64,000 nt of DNA from the NCBI GenBank assembly GCA_037976565.1, contig CP137671.1, positions 18,481,910 through 18,545,909 on the forward strand, read 5' to 3'. Positions 55,960 to 64,000 of this stretch are shown in pieces. Every line of letters begins with the position of its first letter. Position 1 is the stretch's first letter. The translations under genes were made by a program, and so were the position numbers. Below the pieces are notes generated by a model. That model worked only from the letters and a program-made list of their open reading frames with translations. It ran no database searches and was not told where the DNA came from. This stretch comes from Mesocentrotus franciscanus (lineage: Eukaryota > Echinodermata > Echinoidea > Camarodonta > Strongylocentrotidae).

Positions 55960-58900
55960 ATAACCATAGATTTGCAAGGATTTAAGTCTCTATACCCTTT
56001 GAAAGATCTTTTCTATTTCTAACAATTTACCATTAATCATTGCTTAAAGTGTGCAAGGCAGTCACCCAAATTATGAAATACATTTAACAGTAATTCTTAA
56101 CCATGATGTTCTCTTAAAGTATGCACAAACTAAAGACTCTTCCCCACAGCTGACAGTAAACTTATTTGTACTTACTGTTTTCATCAGATTGAATAACTGC
56201 AGCACTTTTATGCACGTAAACCTTGTACTGCAGAATCTTCAGTTATATGTACATGTACATGTATACTCAAAATGTTAATGAAGAATCCAATTGCATTGCA
56301 TGTGCACACTTGCCTACACTAATAATACAACTACAATTCTTCTTGTATGAATAAGTCAGATGTTAGATTTGTAAAATGATTAAGAATCAAGATAATATCA
56401 AGCAAAAAAAAAAGCATTAATGTGATATATTCTACTTAAGTATTTTAAACCACATTATTTCAGAGTGACTAAGATGGATGTCAAATATATATTTAAAAGA
56501 CTGTTGAAATCATACATTCTTCTTGTATCCTCGCATGGCTTCATGCCATGAAACAATAACAATTGAACATGATAAACTATCAGAGGTAATGTAGATTAAG
56601 AGAAAATTAGAAGTTACATGTATTACGCTAATGACTAATAATCTATATTTAATGCACAAATATATGTAGTCCACGTCCTCATGAACATGGATGAACTTCC
56701 CTTGCTCATGCTTCAACAAAAGAACAAGAGAATCTATAACATTCAATAGGAGATAAAATCAATAATAAGATTTGCCTACCCGTACCAGTATTAAAAAAGA
56801 GAAAGTTGAGTTCTGGGACAGGTAAAAAATAAATTGTGATCTTTTTCATTCTTTTTATGTTAGTGTGTATGAAGAGTACCATAGGAAAAGTGTCACCTGA
56901 AAAGACTGGCTTTTAAATGCCTTCATATTGAAAATATGACAAGTATTCAACTAAAGGTTGTGCACCACACTTTTAAACTACACGTTTATGTAGTCCCATA
57001 TACAAATCTATGTGTACAGTGCATGTGACTTTTAGCAAGACTGGGCCTATTTCTCATTATTTTGATGATTCCAAAAACTCAGAGTATACACCAATACTTA
57101 TCTGCTACATATGATAAACCTTTACCAATCACTTCCACAGTTTCTTTTACAAATGCAATTGCATGACCAAAACTCAACTTTATCTTTAGACAGATCATCT
57201 TAATTTATCAATAATAGATAAATATATAAATACATAACTGAATAAATAAAGACACAAAACTTAAATATTTTTATGGCAAAAAACTATATCATTAATCCAT
57301 ATCATAATTTGAATAAATATATGTGAAATAAAAGAATACATGCCTCACGATGTAATTTATATCAATACACTTAAATACCTGAATAAACATTGCACATGAT
57401 TAATGTTAAAGGTGATTAAGAAAATTAATTGCACATATAATCAATAATAAAACCATCATAATCGTGATGATCAAATGTGATTATCTCATTGGAATGATCA
57501 AGCAGGAGAGTATGTTTTGGCAATGAGAACTGAATCCTGAAATACATACATGTAGTAAGTAGTACAAATTGTTTGTGTGTGAACAAGTTCTTGTCATAAA
57601 TACTGTATACAATTAAAGATTTCTTTTCAGTTTCAAATGTACTAGAATGTTGGAAGAAATAAATCATTGTAAATTGGTATTTCAGGGAAGTTTCTTGCAA
57701 TTGTGGCCGTAACCCAACTCAAAATTGGCCTTTATGTTTTCTTATTGTAAGGGTATCAAGAAACTGAGTTGACAGCCATATTGAATTCTGTTTTACCTAA
57801 ATAAAATCAATATTATTATCAAAATAACCTCAAAGGCCTTATAACCTACTTGTAACAAACTTTTATGCTGTAGTTTGATCTTAAGTTACATGTTTCTACT
57901 TGAAATTTATTCACTAACTTACATGTGAGAGTACAGTATGCACAGTTGTGTATATTAGCCACAAAGATTGAATACATGTAGTTTATAGTACTTTTATTTA
58001 TATTAATAACACAAGAATGTACATTATTTAAAAATGATGTAATCAAGGTTATCGAAGATCTCAATGAAAATATTAGCTGTCAATACAAGCACATGCCGAT
58101 ATGTAAATATATGTATTCAAACCGTTGATTTGGGTATAAGATGAAAGAAATCTAGATGATTCCCGGCAAATAATTTCTGGAGAAACTATGTATAGAAAAA
58201 TATGTATAATGTTTAGGTGTTAGTCACAATAGTCTATACTCAGAAATATTTAGAAATATTTCCACCATAGTGTGATTAATAAACCTTTCTTTTTTTAAAT
58301 GGAAGTTCAAAGGGAAGGTTTATTCCGTAAATCTATCCCAAAAAAAATTTCCTCAAAATTTTCTCTAAATTTTAGGATTATCTAATAGACAAACAAGTTT
58401 CATTAAATCACAACTTATACATCCCTTAGTTAAGCTAATCTAATCTAAAATAAAGCTGTTCAAGAATCGAGCAAATACAAAGTAATGTCATAAAAACAAA
58501 TCAAATCAAATTCATGCACATTGTATCATGTAAATTGGTGGAATTTTCTAACTCTAAATGCAAACATAGATCTGTTTCTTTTGCAGTTAAAAAATATTCT
58601 CCTTTCTAAGATATAGACATGCATTTTAGCTAACAAATTTAAATACCTTGCCGCTGCTCTAAAATGATGTTAAGTATGGATTTGGAATGTAATATATCAG
58701 CCTCTACTAGTAGCAAAATAAAACATATGAAAATAAATTAAAATTTATCAAATATGAATTAAAATACTGCACATCTACACTTGTGCCCTTTTCAATAAAC
58801 CACTTGCTTTTTGAAACCATCTCAAATCTGAGTAAATTCTATGACAACACAATTGTCAAAGTAAGCAATATAAAGGTTGCCTTAATTTGGGATACCTTAA

Positions 58901-59632
58901 TGAATTGTCTGAGAGCTGTTAATAACTGTACTCGTTATTAAAATGGTTGGCCTGGGCCCTGTTTCATAAAACTTGATATCAATAACAAGTTACAAGCTAC
59001 TGTTATAAGCTACTGAAATCATGGCATCTGATTGGCTGAGAGCAAATTTGTCATAGAAATTTAGAATTGTTATAGATAACAAGTTTTATGAAACGGGCCC
59101 CTGATTTTCTGTTTCATGACTTCTTATGGAATGTATCTTCATATTGCACAGCAGAATCAAAATACTCTTTCTTTTTTTCAAGGTTTTTCTAAGAATGATG
59201 CACAAGATAGTATAGTAGAATAAAACAGATCCTCCACAACAACCAAAAAGAGTTTAAATAATAAATGTACATTGATGATCATGAGATGATTTGCCTGTTC
59301 GCACTTATTTTTTCTTCTCTATAATCTCCTCGCATTGATCTACTTAATAATTTTAATACAGATAATATAGCACAATATAATTAAACGGTATAAGAAATAA
59401 GATTGAAGTAATGTCAAGATGAACGAGTCAAAATCTCTAATTTTCTATTAACCAATATGGTGGTAATCTACACACATAAACAAAGCAAATAAATAACCTT
59501 GAGAAAAAGTAAGTACAGAGCAATTCAGAACAACAAATCTACATAGCCATCAATCAATCAAAACTACTTGTTTCATACCTAACTGTTGAAGGAAAATGTA
59601 CATTTGAATAATCTGCAAGTGGAATGTTGAAA
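55960..59632. other. Probable 3' UTR and flank of the ARFGEF3-like gene
   Basis: AT-rich, with no splice-supported exon on either strand. Many TTTATT words (AATAAA on the minus strand) mean a poly(A) site cannot be chosen. One MITE at 58955-59101. By position the proximal part should be minus-strand 3' UTR. Confidence 0.5.
58955..59101. mobile_element. GGGCCC...TTTCATAAAAC-type MITE, copy 4 (best preserved)
   Basis: Starts GGGCCCTGTTTCATAAAACT and ends AAGTTTTATGAAACGGGCCC, nearly perfect inverted ends, with CTG on both sides. The interior TGATTGGCTGAGAGCAAATT is the family hallmark. Confidence 0.85.
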
Positions 59633-61223
59633 TCAGACAATTCCATGAATGCGTGCGACCCTATCCATGAACTCCATGACCCCTTGCCTGACCTGATCGT
59701 TGGTCACATGACATACAAGCTGGTTTATGCAAGGGAAGATGGCCGGGAGGAAAGCGCTGAACTGTTCGTCCGGTAGGAGCTGTAGGAGCTTCAGCATTGT
59801 GCCCAACATGTTGCCCCACGTCTGCATCTGTGCCTCGCCGTCCTGCAGGATGGACGACTTCTGTTCCTCCTGGATCTGTTTGCGGCGCTGGCGCTCCACC
59901 GGCGTCAGCGTTGCTGCTGCTTCCTTGGCTTTGATGCGGCCATACATCTGCTCCTTGAAGGTGGGCTTCTTGACAAAGACGGAGCGGGAGTGGTGGAGTT
60001 TGCGCTTCTTGTACTCCTGCATAAGACTCTTGATGGCCTTCTTGGTGGCTACCGTGTAGATCTGCCCTTCCTCTTCTCCACTGCTTCCTTGTCGTAACAT
60101 CTTCTTGCGCTGCTCGATCACATTGACCTCATGCTCTCTGACATCGCCATTGACCTCCGACCCATACTTGACATTAGGAGTCCAATGGGAGGCAAATTTG
60201 AAACCTTTGGCTCTTGGAAGACTGCTTCGGTGTTGCCTGCTCTGTTTTGTTTCGCCATTGGCTTCTCTTTCCTTGTCATCATCCTCGTCATCATCAATGT
60301 CTCCATCGGACAGAGGCTCATCCTCAAGTTCGAAGGTGAACATCCTGTCATGGCTTTCTTTAGGTGACGTAGTTGGTGCCACTAAGAAAAAGAGAGCCAT
60401 GTCTGAGGATAGAGGGGCCTCGTTCTTACCACAATTTGGGGTAACATGCAGCTGAATGAAGGAGGCACAGACATCGTTACAGATACCATGAAGCCGCTTA
60501 ATCAGCCAGTCGAGATCCCCCAAGGAGCTAGGGTGAAATGTCAAGTCACATTTCAGGTGCAAGTTGTCCACGCTGCTGACACTATCCCTACTCTGCAAGG
60601 TTCCTGATCGCTGACGAGAGTTATCTCCATTGTGAGAGGCAGTGCTCGGTGATGTCTCTTCTGCTGGACCCATGTCCCCTTCTCCAAATTTTGTGACTTG
60701 CTCAGGACTACCCTCATGCTTGCACAACGCCCGTATGATCCCCTTAATATGGGCTGCCTCCATTTTATTCCGAGGGGTATGGTGGCAGAGCTCCAGGAGG
60801 GTGTGGAGGTAGAAGGTGAAGCTCATTGCCCCCTGCCAGTACAGGTTGGCTGCCACCTCAAACCTGGCCACCTTCTGCAGGAGAAACTTCAACCCTGGCC
60901 TGCTGTTGAACTCACAGGCAATCTGGTAGGACTGAACAAAGCACTCAAGGAGGAGAGAAAGGTTTCGGGGTGAGAGGTACGCCAGGAGGCCCGGTAGTGA
61001 AGAGTCGAATGGGGGAACCTTACTGGAGTCGGTGGTGGTAGTGGGTGAGGTGGGGCCATCCGCCCCATCATGGGGGCTCAGCTTTGATGGCAGGCTAGTG
61101 GTGGAGATGGCGGTGTGTTCACCGGAGACTTGAATCTCAGAGCCATGGAGGAGGATGGTACCTAGCGTCTGAACTAAAAGCTGATGAGCTAACAGACCGA
61201 GGACTATACCACGGAAAGACACC
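59633..61223 (-). CDS. ARFGEF3: ARFGEF3-like terminal exon
   Basis: 529 codons from VSFRGIVLGLLAHQLLVQTL to RVARIHGIV and TGA. The acceptor TTCTTCTCAG is strong. Conserved helical segments at both ends flank about 250 residues of charged, low-complexity sequence. Confidence 0.93.
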
Positions 61224-64000
61224 CTGAGAAGAAAAAAAAGTTGGATCATGTAACTTAGCCATTCTAAACCCATTAAAAAGTAACACAAAAACATGCAAAA
61301 TACTAAATAAAGCTCTGAATACGATGTTACCCAGATTCAGCTTCCACAAGATGCACAAAAAAACATTAATAAATTTCTTCCTACAGAATACCATTTACAC
61401 AACAATTAATGAATTTACCCAATTCATAGAGTATAAGTTAAGAAAGAATATGGGATTGTACCTATGGCTATGAGTCCTATTCCTGAGATACTGGAGACAC
61501 AGTCATTAAAAATAATATATATTTATAAATCATCATAAATGGACATGATCATACTAAAGAAAATGGTAGCTTCTTATTCCATAGGAAATCATGAGAACTT
61601 CATATTGTACCTGGATTTAATTTGATCAATATTGGTGGTGAGGTCCGTATCAGGAGGATAGATGATAAAGATGAATGACCTCGGGTCATCCTGAGGGGTC
61701 ATCTCCATGGAAAGAGGTCGCTGGGAATCCAATTGGAATACCTACATGTAATGGAGAAAATCATTGGTGATATTCACAGCACAATCTTTAAGTGAGACAT
61801 TTTCAGTCGCAAAATTTTGACGTTTTACTTAAATTAATTAATCCTTAATCTTACATCCAACAGGAGGTTCCTGATATGATTTAGGAAAATTGAATAAAAG
61901 GTCAAGCAAGGTATTTGCTATCTATTCTGTAACAAAGGAAAATGCTTTGTGACTTCTATATAATTCATTTGTATTGCTAGCAGAGTGTTCAATACGCAAT
62001 GAACAGGTTACAGTACAGTTTGCCTGTTCCAGACCTATGTAGCAGAGGCAGGATCAAAAGAGCACCCTGTCTTGCATGTGCACATAAATACAGTATATAT
62101 AATCACATCTCCTATTTGATGGTTTCACCTGTTGTGCAAGTTGTTGCAGCCTGAGGTACTCCATATCCGTCACATCCTTGCGAGCGGCGACCTTGACAGG
62201 GCAGACATCTCCCATGAAGTCGTCAGAACCGGGCTGGAAGCAGGACATCAGTTGTCTGATGCTTCGGAGGCTGGTCGCCACAGCTCGCTGCATGCCATTG
62301 CAGGCCACGGTCCACATGTCATGGGTGAAACTAGGACCGGCACTCAGTAACAGATGTCTGCGATGATATTTTTCAAAAATGAGAAAGATTCAAGAATGTA
62401 AACTAAGTGATTGATAATCAATTGGTATCACATGATAATGCATATTTCTTTTCCTATCATGCAAATATCTCCTTTTACACAGTTATCATTAAAAAGCATA
62501 AAGGAATGAATCTGTAGCACATTCAATCTATATGAAAAATGTAGCAACCTCATGATTCAATCTGCTGTTTACAAGAATGGTTAAAACTGATATCAACACA
62601 GGTAAAACATGCAGAAATAAAACGTTTATGTGATAACCCAAACTCAGGAGATGCTATTATCATTAGTTTCAAATCTCTGAAGTGTGCTGCTCTTGGTTCA
62701 ATAATTGAATATGTCTTTGGAGCAACCTACCTGATGCAGGAGCATCCTAGCCTAGCCACCGATTCATTGGACTGCCCTATACATTCTACCAGGATGTCCA
62801 GCATCTGCTTCAGCATCAGGCAACGGCCATTTATGGGTGGCAGCTGTGGGATAGCCTCTACCCCATCCGTACTACCCGCTGACTGGGCGTTCTCCTGAGT
62901 GTTCTCCTGGGTCAGGTGCTCCACCACCAGATCAGTTGCCAGGCCACATGCCTGCTTGAAGTTGGCTGTGGTGGCGTCCCAGGTGGAGTGGACATGGCGG
63001 TTGCGACGGACCCAGGAGTGCATCATGGGTAAGAGGAGCTCGGTCACAGCGTAGACACCAAACATGGGGCCTGAGCCAGTGAGAAAATGGAGAATATGGA
63101 TGAACTAAAATATCAAATAAAAGAAACTTGAGCTCTCCAGAAATTTATTTGTTGAATACAATAAGGAATTGAGAATCCACAGGCAATTTTACTATCTAAA
63201 GATTCCAGTCAAAGAATAGCTTTACAAAAGTGCAATATCAGTTCTTACTGAATTTGTTTTCCATTAAAAGAAGCTTAATGTTGAGAATGAATAAAAATCA
63301 GTAAGTTTGTGTTAGATTCATCATTGTTAATTACTATGTTGCCAATATGTGGTAAACGTCAAATCACAGCAAATCAAATCAAAACAACGAGAGCTTAAAG
63401 TACCAATCTCCTTACCGGGATTGACTGCCATAGCCCTCAGGAGTTCAAAGAGTAGCTCTAGAGTAGGGGGTTGGTATCGTCTAGGGCAGAGGGCCACTGC
63501 TCCTGTCAAACCCTCCAGCAGAAGGAACCACACCCGGATGATGCCTGTGTAGTCATCCACTGATTCCATGGCGATAGGTTGGAAGAGTGCATCATCCACA
63601 CCGAGGGATGACAGCCCTCCATGTCTGGGAGATGTTGGGGAGCTTGGTAGAGGGAAGGACCTACCCCAGCACAAGAGAAAATATGCTATTGTCATTGTAT
63701 TCCTAAAGAAGTTGGTATATAAATGTCACAGTTCTTAACTGAAAACTTCTTTAATGCCATCGCAACCTTTAATTTCTCAGCTCAATTTGTTCATGATATC
63801 TAGTATTCACCTGGGAATTTCAACTCTATTACATGTGCATGTTAAATGCATACAACTCCCCCAAAACTGCTTGACACTAGCCAATGGTTATGCTTTTGCC
63901 ACCTACAGCAACGGCAGCATGGAGTTGTGCCCAGTTTCATGCATCATCTTGACATCTTCTGGAGTTCTCTTGTTTAGTTCTTTATCATAAATTACAAGTT
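59633..64000 (-). CDS. ARFGEF3: ARFGEF3 (BIG3)-like large Arf-GEF family protein, C-terminal part, six exons
   Basis: Exons >64000-63907, 63660-63416, 63070-62731, 62357-62129, 61741-61611 and 61223-59633 join with consistent phases (2, 1, 2, 0, 2) into about 876 residues ending at TGA 59635-59633. Recognisable blocks: GIIRVWFLLLEGLTGAVALC, aligning with the IHVWFPILFELS region of BIG proteins; LSLLLECFVQSYQIACEFN; and the C-terminal CINQLVCHVTNDQVRQGVME. The last resembles the distinctive end of ARFGEF3 more than ARFGEF1/2. The Sec7 domain would lie outside the window to the right, so catalytic capacity cannot be judged. By family knowledge these are Golgi and secretory-granule regulators. 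The last exon (529 residues) includes an acidic stretch (DIDDDEDDD), a Ser-rich region and a basic KKRKLHHSR segment, probably disordered. The alternative is another BIG/MON2-type paralogue. Confidence 0.8.
61611..61741 (-). CDS. ARFGEF3: ARFGEF3-like exon (short)
   Basis: Encodes VFQLDSQRPLSMEMTPQDD, PRSFIFIIYPPDTDLTTNID and QIKS. Acceptor CATGTAG, donor GTACAA. It was not obvious from open frames alone but is required by the phases of its neighbours. Confidence 0.82.
62129..62357 (-). CDS. ARFGEF3: ARFGEF3-like exon
   Basis: Encodes HLLLSAGPSFTHDMWTVACN, RAVATSLRSIRQLMSCFQPG and MEYLRLQQLAQQ. Acceptor ATCGCAG and donor GTGAAA; ends in phase 0. Confidence 0.88.
62731..63070 (-). CDS. ARFGEF3: ARFGEF3-like exon
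   Basis: Encodes FGVYAVTELLLPMMHSWVRR, a Gln/Glu/Asn-rich insert, and RCLMLKQMLDILVECIGQSN through GCSCIR. Acceptor GGCTCAG and donor GTAGGT; phase 1 in, phase 2 out. Confidence 0.88.
63416..63660 (-). CDS. ARFGEF3: ARFGEF3-like exon (IIRVWFLLLEGL block)
   Basis: Encodes a Ser/Pro-rich start, then SVDDYTGIIRVWFLLLEGL and QPPTLELLFELLRAM, the HEAT-like segment conserved in BIG-type Arf-GEFs. Acceptor GGGGTAG, donor GTAAGG. Confidence 0.85.
63907..64000 (-). CDS. ARFGEF3: ARFGEF3-like exon at the right edge (partial)
   Basis: An open minus-strand frame from the edge reads KELNKRTPEDVKMMHETGHN, then SMLPLL. It ends at TTGCT before donor GTAGGT at 63906, in phase 2. It joins in frame to the next exon at 63660 (CT|G, Leu). 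Confidence 0.6.

Noticed and set aside
60105..60455. 116-residue plus-strand frame (and other antisense frames at 59.7-61.0 kb)
   Set aside because: Antisense shadow of the ARFGEF3-like terminal exon.

Overview
The window is nuclear DNA from an intron-rich, AT-rich animal, most likely a marine invertebrate deuterostome and probably an echinoderm. That assignment is inference. It rests on deuterostome-style gene structures (caspase-3-like, WDTC1, ARFGEF3), very dense MITEs and tRNA-derived SINEs, long (GA)n, (GT)n and (GAT)n tracts, and the recurrent TAGGCCTA and ACATGTACATGTA words. No bacterial-style operons are present. All genes are split, so coding sequence was assembled from frame, splice-site and intron-phase agreement.

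Layout. (1) About 1-11.3 kb: minus-strand effector caspase, four coding exons covering the first 311 residues; the exon with the catalytic cysteine lies beyond the left edge. Its introns hold a 77-bp minisatellite, a perfect 38-bp palindrome and several MITEs. (2) About 11.7-21.8 kb: no gene recognised; SINE, microsatellites, a hAT-type MITE and a hammerhead-like motif. (3) 21.8-22.1 kb: an orphan exon with good codon bias on the minus strand. (4) 26.3-30.8 kb: minus-strand three-exon gene for a 159-residue secreted cysteine-rich protein (signal peptide, EGF-like module, CEDGG..GTDCGDC module). (5) 33.0-34.6 kb: candidate minus-strand exons of an unidentified protein. (6) 35.8-50.9 kb: plus-strand WDTC1 (DCAF9 / adipose), fourteen coding exons, 725 residues, complete. 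(7) 50.9-59.6 kb: degenerate tandem repeat downstream of the WDTC1 stop, SINEs, MITEs and the probable 3' region of the next gene. (8) 59.6-64.0 kb: minus-strand 3' half of an ARFGEF3 (BIG3)-like large Arf-GEF family gene, six exons, running off the right edge and convergent with WDTC1.

The four recognised genes belong to unrelated pathways: apoptosis, a CUL4-DDB1 substrate receptor, a BIG-family trafficking protein and a secreted protein. I see no functional cluster. The most notable material is structural: two decayed duplicate exons inside WDTC1 (one split by a MITE), a recent 381-bp duplication across a WDTC1 splice donor, a nested MITE whose paralogous empty site is also in the window, hAT-type MITEs with exact target duplications, and the small EGF-plus-DCGDC secreted protein. 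I did not find a convincing undescribed multi-gene system.
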